A stretch of DNA of 64,000 bases from Pseudoalteromonas sp. MSK9-3 (GTDB lineage Bacteria > Pseudomonadota > Gammaproteobacteria > Enterobacterales > Alteromonadaceae). A program made the translations under genes and the position numbers. Position 1 is the stretch's first letter, and each line of letters opens with the position of its first letter. Below, piece after piece: positions 28,967-39,288 of this stretch. The stretch is taken from assembly GCF_003590335.1 (NCBI RefSeq), contig NZ_MIET01000004.1, forward strand, positions 96,772 to 160,771, read 5' to 3'. The notes below the pieces were generated by a model. It saw nothing but the letters and a program-made list of their open reading frames with translations. It had not been told where the DNA came from and searched no databases.

Positions 28967-29695
28967 GTGCAGTTAGCCCAAGGTATGGAATACTTTTTTT
29001 CTGGCTTTTCATTAATCACGCAAAAAGGCTTAAAGCGCTTCGTCTTTATTCCATTGGTTATTAATATTTTACTCTTTGGTAGCTCATTGTTTTTCTTATA
29101 CGATTGGCTCGTACAAGGTTTTGACTACCTAAGCACACTTTTACCTGGCTGGTTAAGTTGGCTCGAATGGTTAATGTGGCCAATTGCTGTATTAGTCATC
29201 TTATTCAGTTACTCCATGATATTTACCGTGATCACAAATTTTATTGCAGCCCCATTTAATGGCTTACTCAGCGAGAAAGTAGAGTTATATTTGACGGGCC
29301 AACCAATAAACGATGATAGCCTCAGCGATACGTTAAAAGATGTACCTCGCATGTTCGCCCGAGAATGGACAAAGCTTTGTTACTATATTCCTAGGGCACT
29401 TGGCTTTTTCATCTTGCTATGGGTATTGCCCATTTTTGGTCAAATTTTATGGATCTTATTCACCTGCTGGATGTATAACGTACAATATAATGATTACCCT
29501 TTTGATAACCACAAAATCCACTTTAAACAGATGAAAGCTGACTTAAAAGCGAAACAGGGTTTATCTTATGGGTTTGGCTTTGCTGTATTTATATTAACGT
29601 CAATTCCATTTATTAACTTAATTGTTATGCCTGTGGCTGTATGTGGTGCGACCAAGTTGTGGGTCGAAAATTACAGAGTAAACTACCGCACGTAA
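28967..29695 (+). CDS. cysZ: sulfate transporter CysZ
   Basis: A 243-residue inner-membrane protein with hydrophobic helices (starting VFIPLVINILLFG). CysZ family blocks are visible: QGMEYFFSGFSLI, FNGLLSEKVE, REWTKLCYYIPRALGFF and AVCGATKLWVE. It brings in sulfate for cysteine synthesis. Start chosen at GTG 28967, with GAGG six bases upstream; TTG 28955 is the frame limit. No cysK neighbour is present, unlike in E. coli. Confidence 0.92.
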   Translation: MQLAQGMEYFFSGFSLITQKGLKRFVFIPLVINILLFGSSLFFLYDWLVQGFDYLSTLLPGWLSWLEWLMWPIAVLVILFSYSMIFTVITNFIAAPFNGLLSEKVELYLTGQPINDDSLSDTLKDVPRMFAREWTKLCYYIPRALGFFILLWVLPIFGQILWILFTCWMYNVQYNDYPFDNHKIHFKQMKADLKAKQGLSYGFGFAVFILTSIPFINLIVMPVAVCGATKLWVENYRVNYRT

Positions 29696-29798
29696 ATAGG
29701 CTATTCTCAATCAAATCAAGCTGTCACGTGTTTGTCACGTTAAGCCTATAATTTATGTAGATAAACTATAGGCTTAACCTTAAAAGTGAATAGCAATA

Positions 29799-31103
29799 AT
29801 GAACACTAAATGCTTTTTGATCTTCAGTGCACTACTTATAAATGGTTGTGCAAGCGACTCTGATCTCATAACCGTTCTCCCTACAACCAAAAAAAATAAA
29901 AACAGCGACTTGACCACAGAGCCAGTCCCGCTACTAAATACAGTGCAAGTTGGTACTCGACCTCAGTTTTTGGTTAACCAACTTGATGAGGGCGCATTAA
30001 AAAACAAGCTTGCGGCATGCCAAAATGGGCCTTTTTATAAAACCGACTTTTCAATTGGCCACCGCGGTGCCCCTATGCAATACCCAGAGCACACTAAAGA
30101 GTCATATGTGGCTGCGGCCAAAATGGGTGCTGGTATCCTTGAATGTGATGTTACTTTCACCAAAGATAAAGCCCTTGTTTGCCGCCACTCACAATGTGAT
30201 TTGCATACCACGACAAATATTTTAAGTATTCCTGAGCTTGCCAATAAGTGTAGCGAGCCTTTTACACCCGCAGATCCTGCACAACAAGTCGCCGCTTCGG
30301 CAAAATGTTGTACTTCAGATATTACATTGGCTGAATTTAAACAACTTAGCGGAAAAATGGACAGTGCCAACCCACAAGCTACAAATGTCATTGATTATCA
30401 GGATGGTACCGCCAATTGGCGTACGGATCTTTATGCGACGCAGGGAACATTATTAACACATAAAGAAAGCATTGCCTTATTTGAATCATTAGATGTAAAA
30501 ATGACCCCAGAGCTTAAATCTGCTAGCGTACAAATGCCATTCGACGGGATGTCTCAAGCAATGTATGCACAAAAAATGCTGGATGAGTATGAAGAAATGG
30601 GCATCGCACCAGCTAAGGTTTTCCCTCAATCATTTAACTTAGCCGATGTCAGGTATTGGCTAGACAATGCGCCTTTATTTGCAACGCAAGCTGTCTACCT
30701 TGATGGTCGCTACAGTACCCCAGGATTCAACCCCCTCAATGAACAAACTTGGCAACCAAGCATGGCACAGTTGGTCAACGACGGTGTCAAAATCATCGCA
30801 CCACCACTGTGGGTACTTGTTACGTTAGATGCTCAAAACCAAATTGTGCCATCACCATACGCTATCGCGGCAAAACAAGCAGGATTAAAAATTATCACCT
30901 GGACTTTAGAACGTTCAGCACCATTGGAAAGTGGTGGCGGTTGGTATTATCACTCTATTACCGATGCAATAAATAGCGATGATGATGCACTGGTTTTACT
31001 CGATGTATTGGCTCAACAAGTTGGCGTGATGGGTGTGTTCAGCGATTGGCCGGCAACGACAACTTATTACGCAAGTTGTATGGAAATGCAAAGAGTTAAT
31101 TAA
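29799..31103 (+). CDS. glycerophosphodiester phosphodiesterase-family lipoprotein
   Basis: A 434-residue lipoprotein (LLINGC, Cys17) with a GDPD-type TIM barrel. The motif [15 protein letters not shown] supplies His88-Arg89 and Glu97; ILECDVTF supplies Glu115 and Asp117, and His130 follows in CRHSQ. An internal Cys-rich insertion (about 150-175) is unusual. The family hydrolyses glycerophosphodiesters from phospholipids. It probably acts at the periplasmic or outer face, recycling lipid head groups. It is a single gene, and its own terminator follows. Confidence 0.88.
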   Translation: MNTKCFLIFSALLINGCASDSDLITVLPTTKKNKNSDLTTEPVPLLNTVQVGTRPQFLVNQLDEGALKNKLAACQNGPFYKTDFSIGHRGAPMQYPEHTKESYVAAAKMGAGILECDVTFTKDKALVCRHSQCDLHTTTNILSIPELANKCSEPFTPADPAQQVAASAKCCTSDITLAEFKQLSGKMDSANPQATNVIDYQDGTANWRTDLYATQGTLLTHKESIALFESLDVKMTPELKSASVQMPFDGMSQAMYAQKMLDEYEEMGIAPAKVFPQSFNLADVRYWLDNAPLFATQAVYLDGRYSTPGFNPLNEQTWQPSMAQLVNDGVKIIAPPLWVLVTLDAQNQIVPSPYAIAAKQAGLKIITWTLERSAPLESGGGWYYHSITDAINSDDDALVLLDVLAQQVGVMGVFSDWPATTTYYASCMEMQRVN

Positions 31104-31115
31104 TCACACAACGCA

Positions 31116-31152
31116 CGCATAAAAAAAGGGCCTATAGCCCTTTTTTTATGCG
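31116..31152. terminator. strong bidirectional terminator
   Basis: A 16-bp perfect stem around CTATA with A7 and T7 tracts inside the arms (core AAAAAAAGGGC/GCCCTTTTTTT). It separates the convergent GDPD gene (+) and rlmM (-), whose stop codon begins at the next base. Confidence 0.92.
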
Positions 31153-32229
31153 TTATTTTTTACCCAGCTTTTTGACTTGTATATGAACAGTCACTTCTTC
31201 TCTATCATGGTATAAATGCTTAGCTTGCAGACGGTAATCAACGTCATATTCAGCCAACTCTTCATGAATTAACGTTAAACACTCATACACTGTATCAAAA
31301 CGCTTTTTCATAGGGAGTTTGAGGTTAAATATAAGCTCTTTCGCATACCCGTTAACAATCCAATCCAACATCAGGTTCGCAACTTTCAATGGTTTTTCTA
31401 TCATATCGCAGACTAACCAAGTGACATTTTTCTTTTCCGGTAAGTACTTAAAACCATCAACCGTATAGTGCTTAACTTGGCCAGACTCCATTAGTGCTTC
31501 ATTCATAGGTCCATTATCAATCGCTGTCACAAACATACCACGACGCACTAATTGGTATGTCCAGCCACCAGGGCACGCACCCAAATCAACGGCTTTCATG
31601 CCCGGTTCAACACGCCCTGCTACGTCCGTTTTTCCAATGAATACATTAAATGCTTCGTCTAATTTCAACGTTGAACGACTTGGTGCATCGCTGGGCATAC
31701 GTAAACGCGGGATCCCCATAAAAAATGGCGAATTGTTGGTACTGAAAGAATACCCCACATACGCGGTATCATTCGCTAAAAATAATACGTGTAGCACTGG
31801 CTTGGTGGGTTTATGCTCTCGCGTTAACTTATTCTGTTTTTCTAAACTTTTAGACAGAGGCGTTGAGAATTTTTTACAGAACTTAGAAAGCTCTTTTCCC
31901 TCATTGGTATCGGGAGTTTCCACTCTTAAATCGCCACAAAGCGGAAAATCGCCAACAACAGCTTTGATTTCACTCACACGATCTTCAACAGGCATATTGC
32001 TCAGTAACACCCCAGTAAACCACTGCCTAGCAAATACTAAACTTTTGAAATCTACTTTTTTTACCAACAACTCTGCCTGTTGTGGATCAAAACACTCAAA
32101 GATCACAAAACCGGTATTGGGTTTCGCTTTTACATAGCCGGCAACAGCTTGCAAAGCAGCATGATGGTTAATTTCTGCAGCGGCATCACTTTCAAACCCA
32201 CTACGACAATAAATAACGACACTCGACAT
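31153..32229 (-). CDS. rlmM: 23S rRNA C2498 2'-O-methyltransferase RlmM
   Basis: A 358-residue SAM-dependent methyltransferase that acts on 23S rRNA. An N-terminal THUMP-like region (YCRSGFESDAAAEINHHA) precedes the Rossmann domain with SAM motif DLGACPGGWTYQL and the catalytic-tetrad region (WLVCDMIEKP, LIFNLKLPMKKR). The length matches E. coli RlmM (366). It sits at the end of a gcvA-hydrolase-ygdD-rlmM run, as in E. coli (gcvA-ygdD-rlmM). Confidence 0.97.
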   Translation of the reverse strand: MSSVVIYCRSGFESDAAAEINHHAALQAVAGYVKAKPNTGFVIFECFDPQQAELLVKKVDFKSLVFARQWFTGVLLSNMPVEDRVSEIKAVVGDFPLCGDLRVETPDTNEGKELSKFCKKFSTPLSKSLEKQNKLTREHKPTKPVLHVLFLANDTAYVGYSFSTNNSPFFMGIPRLRMPSDAPSRSTLKLDEAFNVFIGKTDVAGRVEPGMKAVDLGACPGGWTYQLVRRGMFVTAIDNGPMNEALMESGQVKHYTVDGFKYLPEKKNVTWLVCDMIEKPLKVANLMLDWIVNGYAKELIFNLKLPMKKRFDTVYECLTLIHEELAEYDVDYRLQAKHLYHDREEVTVHIQVKKLGKK

Positions 32230-32240
32230 CTGCGCTCTCT

Positions 32241-32609
32241 TTAAAATGAATGCTTAGCAATTTTATATAATAAAACAGACCAACCTGCTATCAGACAGAC
32301 TCCACCAATCGGAGTGATCGGGCCTAGCCATTTCAAACCGGTTAGCGCTAGTAAGTACAAACTTCCGCTGAATAATACTATGCCTACAGTAAATAACCAA
32401 CCAGCGGCTGACACATTTATGCCCCAGCGCATCAGCACCGCGACGACAATCAACGCCAAACCATGACTCATTTGATATTCTGACGCGGTTTTAAATATGC
32501 CAATGGCATACTCACTCACATGACGCTTTAGTCCATGTGCAGCAAACGCTCCGAGCACCACTGACAACATGCAAAATGCGCTACCCAATAACAAATATAA
32601 TTTAACCAT
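32241..32609 (-). CDS. ygdD: DUF423 family membrane protein YgdD
   Basis: A 122-residue inner-membrane protein with four helices and the DUF423 signature GAFAAHGLKRH near the N-terminus and ITPIGGVCLIAGW near the C-terminus. Function unknown. It overlaps the end of the hydrolase gene by eight bases and lies 11 bp before rlmM, so it is within one operon. Confidence 0.93.
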   Translation of the reverse strand: MVKLYLLLGSAFCMLSVVLGAFAAHGLKRHVSEYAIGIFKTASEYQMSHGLALIVVAVLMRWGINVSAAGWLFTVGIVLFSGSLYLLALTGLKWLGPITPIGGVCLIAGWSVLLYKIAKHSF

Positions 32610-33228
32610 TCACCACCTCTAATATAAAGTCCACAGCCTGCTGTGCGGCCAGCTGCCTATGTCCAGCTTCTGTGAAACCACTTTTCTTACGGGGTTTTAG
32701 TGAATGATCACCATCAACTAACCAACCAAGTTTAATTGACGCATCAAGAGACAAAGACTGCACTTCATGTTTATTACCAAATGTGTCTCGCTCTCCTTGT
32801 AATATCAAAAACGGGCAGCTTATTTTATCAAAGTGTTCGGTTCTTAATTTATCGGGTTTACCTGGCGGATGAAAAGGATAACCCATCGCTATTACCCCTG
32901 ACACTGGCTGCTCTGTCTGGGTCACCAACATCGAGGCCATCCTGCCCCCCATTGACTTTCCACCGATAAATAATGGCAACTCTGACTCAATGCTCATGAG
33001 GACATAGTCATAATAAGCAAGTAATTTAGGCGCCCTATCAGGCGGCCTACGTTTTTCTAGCTGCTTAGCTAACTGCATATATTCAAAATCAAATAGGCCA
33101 ACTTGAATATTCAATTCACAGAGCAAATTAGCCATTACCTGCATAAAGTCAGAGTCTGAGCCAGCTCCCGCACCATGGGCAAACACAAACTGTGCGATGG
33201 GCTGCTTTGGTTTAAACCATGTGATCAT
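32602..33228 (-). CDS. alpha/beta hydrolase, KANL3/Tex30 type
   Basis: A 208-residue cytosolic alpha/beta-fold hydrolase. The nucleophile elbow is GGKSMGGR; the strand-1 motif FAHGAGAGSDSDFM and C-terminal WLVDGDHSLKPRKKSG supply the oxyanion region and His. Substrate unknown. The start overlaps the gcvA stop (ATGA), which couples it to gcvA. This gene is an insertion relative to the E. coli gcvA-ygdD order. Confidence 0.85.
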   Translation of the reverse strand: MITWFKPKQPIAQFVFAHGAGAGSDSDFMQVMANLLCELNIQVGLFDFEYMQLAKQLEKRRPPDRAPKLLAYYDYVLMSIESELPLFIGGKSMGGRMASMLVTQTEQPVSGVIAMGYPFHPPGKPDKLRTEHFDKISCPFLILQGERDTFGNKHEVQSLSLDASIKLGWLVDGDHSLKPRKKSGFTEAGHRQLAAQQAVDFILEVVNG

Positions 33229-34121
33229 GCAAGCTGCTCCTGCTCAACCATACTTAACATCCAGTCTTTAAATGACACAATTTTCCCAAGCTCCGATTGC
33301 GACTCACGTAATACCAAGTAATACGCATTTTTACTTTCTAAACTATGGCTAAAAGGAATAATTAACCGCCCAGCATCTATATCAGGTTTAGCTAGCACAC
33401 TATTGCCCAGCGCAACCCCCTGACCATGTACGGCGGCTTGTAACACCATGGATGAGTGGCTAAATATCGGGCCTTGGTTCACTTGCACATTGCGTACTCC
33501 CGCCGTTTTGGTCCACGCCTTCCATGCCCTACGTGTCATATCATGTAATAAAGTATGGTGTTCTAAATCACTTGGTTGATCCAACGGTCTTGGGCCACTC
33601 AGTAACAACGGGCTACACAAAGGTACCAAGTACTCGGTATGTAATTTATGTGTTTGCACGCCACTCCAGTGTCCTCGACCATAGTAAATCGCGACATCGA
33701 CATCATCCGTTAAAGAGTTTTCATCATGATCTTGCGCTTTTATACGCACATCAATTTCAGGATGTAACTCATTAAATTTGCTCAATCTGGGGACTAGCCA
33801 CTGAATCGCAAAGCTCGGGGTTAAACTCACGGTAATAGAGCCCTTTGCACCTCGTGCTAATAGCTTCTCGGTAGAATCTATCAGTTGTGAGAAAATCTCT
33901 TTGATGTCTAAAAAGTAGCCTTGGCCTTCTTCAGTCAGTAGTAATGACCGGTTTTTACGTAAAAATAGTTTCAGACCTAAATGTTCTTCCAATATTTTTA
34001 TTTGATGACTGACAGCAGCTTGTGTAACAAATAACTCTTCAGCTGCCTTTGTAAAGCTCAAATGTCGAGCGGCGGCTTCAAAAGCTTTCAGTGCATTTAG
34101 GGGGGGGAGTCGTCTCGACAT
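33225..34121 (-). CDS. gcvA: LysR-type regulator of the glycine cleavage system, GcvA
   Basis: A 298-residue regulator with the characteristic GcvA N-terminus MSRRLPPLNALKAFEAAARH, the helix-turn-helix (LSFTKAAEELFVTQAAVSHQIK) and an effector domain. GcvA activates gcvTHP with glycine and represses it with purines. Synteny with ygdD and rlmM supports the name. The gcv genes are not in this window. Confidence 0.93.
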   Translation of the reverse strand: MSRRLPPLNALKAFEAAARHLSFTKAAEELFVTQAAVSHQIKILEEHLGLKLFLRKNRSLLLTEEGQGYFLDIKEIFSQLIDSTEKLLARGAKGSITVSLTPSFAIQWLVPRLSKFNELHPEIDVRIKAQDHDENSLTDDVDVAIYYGRGHWSGVQTHKLHTEYLVPLCSPLLLSGPRPLDQPSDLEHHTLLHDMTRRAWKAWTKTAGVRNVQVNQGPIFSHSSMVLQAAVHGQGVALGNSVLAKPDIDAGRLIIPFSHSLESKNAYYLVLRESQSELGKIVSFKDWMLSMVEQEQLA

Positions 34122-34141
34122 GACTTAGATGCCTTTATTAA

Positions 34142-34164
34142 ATGGCAGCCTTCACAGCTGCCAT
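34142..34164 (-). terminator. hairpin after kdsA
   Basis: ATGGCAGC pairs with GCTGCCAT across seven bases in the 50 bp between kdsA and gcvA. On the minus strand it is followed by TTTAATAAAG, a modest U-run. It is a likely terminator of the long minus-strand block. Confidence 0.65.
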
Positions 34165-34171
34165 AGTATTA

Positions 34172-35038
<867 letters not shown>

Positions 35039-36289
35039 TTAATTGCCAATTATGCGCAGCAATTGCCCACATAACCAAGCCATATAGGTACCAAGCGCAT
35101 AGCCTAATACCGCCAGTAAAACACCAACAGGCGCGAGTGCAGGATGAAAAGCCGAAGCAACAACCGGTGCTGACGCAGCACCTCCGATGTTTGCTTTACT
35201 GCCCACCGCGACATAAAAAATAGGTGCTTTAATAATTTTGGCCACCAAAAATAACAGCCCAATATGTACCGCCATCCACATAACGCCAATCACAACATAT
35301 TTTGGGGCTTCAACAATTTTGGTAATATCCATATGCAAGCCTATGGTTGCAACCAAAATATATAAAAAACTTGAGCCAATTTTAGAGGCCCCAACCGCTT
35401 CATATTGACGCACTTTCGTAAAGGATAACGCTAAGCCAATGGTCGTCACGAGTACGATTATCCAAAATAACTTGCTGTGCAATGAAAACTTTTTAAGTCC
35501 AGGGTAGTGTTCAACAAAAAATGGCACCAATAAATCAGCTGCAAAATGGGCAAGGCCTGTGGCGCCAAATGCAAAGGCAATCAGGAGCATCAAATCTTTT
35601 AGCTCTGGCTTACGTGCATGTTCTTGTTCAAATTTTTGAACTTTATCGATGAGTCGGTCAATTGAGGTGGTATCTGCACCTGAGCGAGCATCAATTTCTT
35701 TATGACGACCAGCAATGTAGAGCAGAGCTGCCATCCAGAGATTAGCCACCACAATGTCAACAGTGACCATGATGGTAAATATTTCCCCACCAGCACCATA
35801 GATCTCTTTCATGGCAACCATATTGGCCCCGCCACCGATCCAGCTCCCAGCAAGGGCTGCCATGCCTCGCCAAACAGCCTCTGGACCTGCACCACCTAAT
35901 AGCTCAGGCATGGTTGCCGACGTGACTAAAAGCGCGATCGGTCCCCCAATTACAACACCTATGGTCCCCGTCAAGAACATAATGACCGCTTTCCCTCCGA
36001 GCTCTGAAATCGCTTTAAGATCGATGCTCAGTGTCAGTAAGACCAAACAAGCCGGCAATAGGAAATATTTAGCAACACTGTAGACGTCATTATTATTGCC
36101 ATCGACAATGCCAAAGGTATTTAATAATGAAGGTAAGAAGTAACACATCAGTAAAGCAGGAACATACTTGTAAAACTTAGCCCAAAAGCCTTGTTTTAAA
36201 TTTGAGGTATAAAACACAAATCCTAATATGGCTGCGATCAACCCCAAAATCACGGCGTTATTTGTTACTAAAGCACTTCCTTCTTGCAT
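35039..36289 (-). CDS. DUF819 family membrane protein (YjcL-like)
   Basis: A 416-residue inner-membrane protein with about ten helices. DUF819 signatures are visible: LPALLMCYFLPSLLNT-like N-region, SWIGGGANMVAMKEIY, HMDITKI and a C-terminal GSKANIGGAASAPVVASAF. The family resembles ion or solute symporters; the substrate is unknown. It is inserted between sirB1 and kdsA, 12 bp upstream of kdsA, so probably cotranscribed. Confidence 0.9.
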   Translation of the reverse strand: MQEGSALVTNNAVILGLIAAILGFVFYTSNLKQGFWAKFYKYVPALLMCYFLPSLLNTFGIVDGNNNDVYSVAKYFLLPACLVLLTLSIDLKAISELGGKAVIMFLTGTIGVVIGGPIALLVTSATMPELLGGAGPEAVWRGMAALAGSWIGGGANMVAMKEIYGAGGEIFTIMVTVDIVVANLWMAALLYIAGRHKEIDARSGADTTSIDRLIDKVQKFEQEHARKPELKDLMLLIAFAFGATGLAHFAADLLVPFFVEHYPGLKKFSLHSKLFWIIVLVTTIGLALSFTKVRQYEAVGASKIGSSFLYILVATIGLHMDITKIVEAPKYVVIGVMWMAVHIGLLFLVAKIIKAPIFYVAVGSKANIGGAASAPVVASAFHPALAPVGVLLAVLGYALGTYMAWLCGQLLRIIGN

Positions 36290-36314
36290 TTCACCCTCAC
36301 TGATTTTTTATTAT

Positions 36315-37118
36315 TTAATGCAAAACATGATTATGATCTGCAAGTTCAGATATTTGATGTTCTATAATATCGATAGTGGGATCATCAGGGCACTCATCGA
36401 CAAAGTATTGTAAGTCTACTTTGGCCATTGTAGGGCAATTAATTTGATTCAATAAATAGCCTCGATCACGACGCTCGTATGGATCATCCCCTAACATATC
36501 CATTAATAATTCAACGCAACTCAGTGCATGACCAAATTTGTCGGCTGCAATAAATGCCCACTTCTGCTGCGCTAAATACAGCTTAAACGCTTCATCACCC
36601 GTTACTATTTCCATGGGTTCTTCTTGTTTTTCTGGCTCATTCTCAGGTATCACATACCATGTTTGCTGACCGCCACAGGGCTCAACAATGTAACCTTCGT
36701 CTTCACTGAAGCCAATATGTACCATTACATCACCCTGCTCCATGGCAAGGTTCGCAGCGAAACCCGCTCTTTCGAGTAAATGGCATAATAAAATCGCCAA
36801 TGACGTTGGTGAACCACTACGCATACTTAATACATAACATACACTATTGAGTAAATGCTCAGGCTCATTCTGCTCGCTACCACTGAATAGCCATTGCGTA
36901 TAAAACGCATCCAATATCTCACTCACGCGCAGATGTAAATCAGCCGTTTTATGACTGATCTGATCAACCAGTAGCTCTAACTCGGCCAATTGACAATAAC
37001 TCTGCTCCAATTGTGCTTGAGCATCCCAATGCTGTTCTGCACTAATACAGCGTAACAATGTGTGTTGCGGTACATAGTCTTGTGCACTTTCTTGTTGTTC
37101 AAACCAAGTATCAGTCAT
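36315..37118 (-). CDS. sirB1: SirB1 family protein (YchA)
   Basis: A 267-residue cytosolic protein of the SirB1/transglutaminase-like family. LNSVCYVLSMRSGSPTSLAILLCHLLERAGF is the conserved core; the C-terminal part has TPR-like helices (RDRGYLLNQINCPTMAKVDLQYFVDECPDDP). Role unknown; it is conserved next to kdsA, sirB2, prmC and prfA in many gammaproteobacteria, and that order is kept here. Confidence 0.9.
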   Translation of the reverse strand: MTDTWFEQQESAQDYVPQHTLLRCISAEQHWDAQAQLEQSYCQLAELELLVDQISHKTADLHLRVSEILDAFYTQWLFSGSEQNEPEHLLNSVCYVLSMRSGSPTSLAILLCHLLERAGFAANLAMEQGDVMVHIGFSEDEGYIVEPCGGQQTWYVIPENEPEKQEEPMEIVTGDEAFKLYLAQQKWAFIAADKFGHALSCVELLMDMLGDDPYERRDRGYLLNQINCPTMAKVDLQYFVDECPDDPTIDIIEHQISELADHNHVLH

Positions 37119-37265
37119 AACTACCGAGTGTTCTCATTCTGTTTTTTCAAATCGAAAGGCTAGTTTACCAGTTTTTACAAAAGACCCAAGCACGGAAATA
37201 ACTTCAAATGCAGTGAGGCTTATTTATTTAAAAGTGGCATTGTGATTATTGAAATAACATGGGTC

Positions 37266-37295
37266 GTGCACAAACGGCAAAAAACCGTTGTGCAC
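37266..37295. repeat. hairpin between sirB2 and sirB1
   Basis: GTGCACAAACGG pairs with CCGTTGTGCAC with one bulged A and an A-rich loop. It lies 8 bp past the sirB2 stop. There is no U-run after the stem on the minus strand, so it may stabilise or attenuate the transcript rather than end it. Confidence 0.5.
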
Positions 37296-37302
37296 ACATG
37301 AT

Positions 37303-37677
37303 TTAAAGCAGGAAACTTGATTTTGAGCCAGCTAAATAGCCGATCGCCAGTAACGACACAATAGCAAGAGATAAAGCGCCTATTTGTGTTGATTTAGTTT
37401 GCGCCTTAGCACTCACAACACCCGCGGCAATATACACAGCAACCAAAATTATTTTCTCCAACAACCAAGGCTGCTGCATTGGGTTTAAACTGGCAACAAC
37501 TGCTAACGCAACTGCTGAAACAATTAATAATGTATCAATACTATGGCTGGCAATAAACACCCCTTTATTACCGGCTAATTTACCCGTTCTTAAACGAGAC
37601 CCCGAACGAACTAAAAACAATAAAATGCTCAGAACAGCAAACATAACGTGAGTATGTTTTAACGCAATATATTCCAT
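37303..37677 (-). CDS. sirB2: SirB2 family membrane protein (YchQ)
   Basis: A 124-residue inner-membrane protein with four helices and the SirB2 pattern: N-terminal KHTHVMFAVLSILLFLVRSG, central HSIDTLLIVSAVALAV and C-terminal GYLAGSKS. Function unknown. Normally next to prmC; here a two-domain response regulator is inserted between them. Confidence 0.92.
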   Translation of the reverse strand: MEYIALKHTHVMFAVLSILLFLVRSGSRLRTGKLAGNKGVFIASHSIDTLLIVSAVALAVVASLNPMQQPWLLEKIILVAVYIAAGVVSAKAQTKSTQIGALSLAIVSLLAIGYLAGSKSSFLL

Positions 37678-37702
37678 AATTTCTCATATTTTTGACGGTA
37701 TT

Positions 37703-39244
37703 TTAATCTGGAAAACGCACTAATATCGCTTCTAGATCTTCAACGATGCTATTAAACACATCGACTAATTTCGGGTCAAAATGCAACCCTTTTTGATTAC
37801 TAATTTCAGTAACAACCCGCTCCACATCCCAAGGCTCCTTGTAACAGCGCTTGTGTCGTAACGCATCATATACATCAGCAAGTGCAACAATACGGCCGAA
37901 AACATGAATGTCTTCACCTTTTTTACCTAATGGGTAGCCAGTTCCATCCCATTTTTCATGGTGGTCTCTTGCGATAATTGCCCCCGCATTAACGATTTCA
38001 CGTCTAGAGTCTTTTAATATCTGAAACCCTTTATCGGTATGTGATTGCATCACCTTCCATTCATCATCAGCCAATTTAGCCGGCTTATTTAAAATGGCAT
38101 CGGGTATGCCAACTTTGCCTACATCGTGCAATGGAGATGCCATTCTAACCAGTTCAGCGTCTCTGTTGCTTAATCCATACCCCTCAGCAAGCGCATGACA
38201 TATATAAGCAACCCGTTTGACATGATTGCCAGTTTCTGTCGAGCGTTGCTCTAATGCTTCACTCAGCCGATACACTAACTCTTGCTGGGTATCTTCAATT
38301 TCTGCTTGAAGTTGCACATTTTCATAGGCCAACTGCACATTTTGAGTAAATATTTTTATGAGGTGCTTTTGTGTATCGGTTAAAAACTCAGGGATCCCCG
38401 AGATAAATAACATCGAACTATGGTTATATTCACTAGAGCAATATGCGAATAGGTAGTTATCTTTATAAACAATGCCTTTTTCTTTTAGCGCTTGGTTACA
38501 TGCATCAAGTTGCTCTGGTTTGAGCACCTCAGAAATAGGTTTACCCTCAGATTCTTCAAACTCACCACGGCCAGTAAACACAATGAGTTGATCTTGCTTC
38601 TGATATGGCTCATTGCTGGCAACTAAAGACGTGGCATAAATCGCTTCATCTACAGTGCCTAACAAAGAAGTTAATTGTTGCATCACCCCTTTAATAAAAT
38701 GCTCTATTGAATGGGTTGCAAATATATCACGTGAAGCACAAATGATTTTTTCAAGGCCTTGACGTGATTGCTCTATCGCCAAAATATCGCGATATGAGCG
38801 AAGACTCGACATTACCACAGTAAATAACTTCTGTGCTGTCAGTTCTGTTTTTGATTTATAATCGTTAATATCATAATTAACAATTACTTGCCTTTCTGGT
38901 GCTTGCCCTGGTTGGCCGGTTCGTAAAATAATTCGAATATGATTATTTTTGGCTGTTTCACGAATGTACTTTGCAACTTGCAGGCCAGCGTCATCGGTTT
39001 CCATTACAACATCAAGTAGCACAATGGCCGCATCAGGATGATCAATAATAACTTTGCGTGCCTCTTCCCCAGAATAAGCACTTAAAAATTCCAATCGCTT
39101 TTTTTGAAACTCAAAATCGCTGAGAGCCAGCTTTGTTACAGCATGCACCTCAGGTTCATCATCAACAATAATGACTTTCCAAGTGCCACTGGCTTCTTGT
39201 TCGACCACTTCGGTTGGCTCATCTGAAAACAAAAAATCATCCAT
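37703..39244 (-). CDS. response regulator with DUF3369 and HD-GYP phosphodiesterase
   Basis: A 513-residue cytosolic regulator. The N-terminal receiver (25-150) has VDDE and the phosphorylatable Asp78 in LLDVVM; a DUF3369 sensor region (about 175-310) follows; the C-terminal HD-GYP domain shows ETGNHVKRVA, HDVGKVGIPD, RDHHEKWDGTGYP and ALADVYDAL. HD-GYP enzymes degrade cyclic-di-GMP, so this is a phosphorylation-controlled switch on motility or biofilm. No kinase gene is adjacent. The gene interrupts the usual prmC-sirB2 order. Confidence 0.93.
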   Translation of the reverse strand: MDDFLFSDEPTEVVEQEASGTWKVIIVDDEPEVHAVTKLALSDFEFQKKRLEFLSAYSGEEARKVIIDHPDAAIVLLDVVMETDDAGLQVAKYIRETAKNNHIRIILRTGQPGQAPERQVIVNYDINDYKSKTELTAQKLFTVVMSSLRSYRDILAIEQSRQGLEKIICASRDIFATHSIEHFIKGVMQQLTSLLGTVDEAIYATSLVASNEPYQKQDQLIVFTGRGEFEESEGKPISEVLKPEQLDACNQALKEKGIVYKDNYLFAYCSSEYNHSSMLFISGIPEFLTDTQKHLIKIFTQNVQLAYENVQLQAEIEDTQQELVYRLSEALEQRSTETGNHVKRVAYICHALAEGYGLSNRDAELVRMASPLHDVGKVGIPDAILNKPAKLADDEWKVMQSHTDKGFQILKDSRREIVNAGAIIARDHHEKWDGTGYPLGKKGEDIHVFGRIVALADVYDALRHKRCYKEPWDVERVVTEISNQKGLHFDPKLVDVFNSIVEDLEAILVRFPD

Positions 39245-39288
39245 TGTTCGGATCCTTTAAACGTACTATTGTTATTCGTTGAAGGGGA

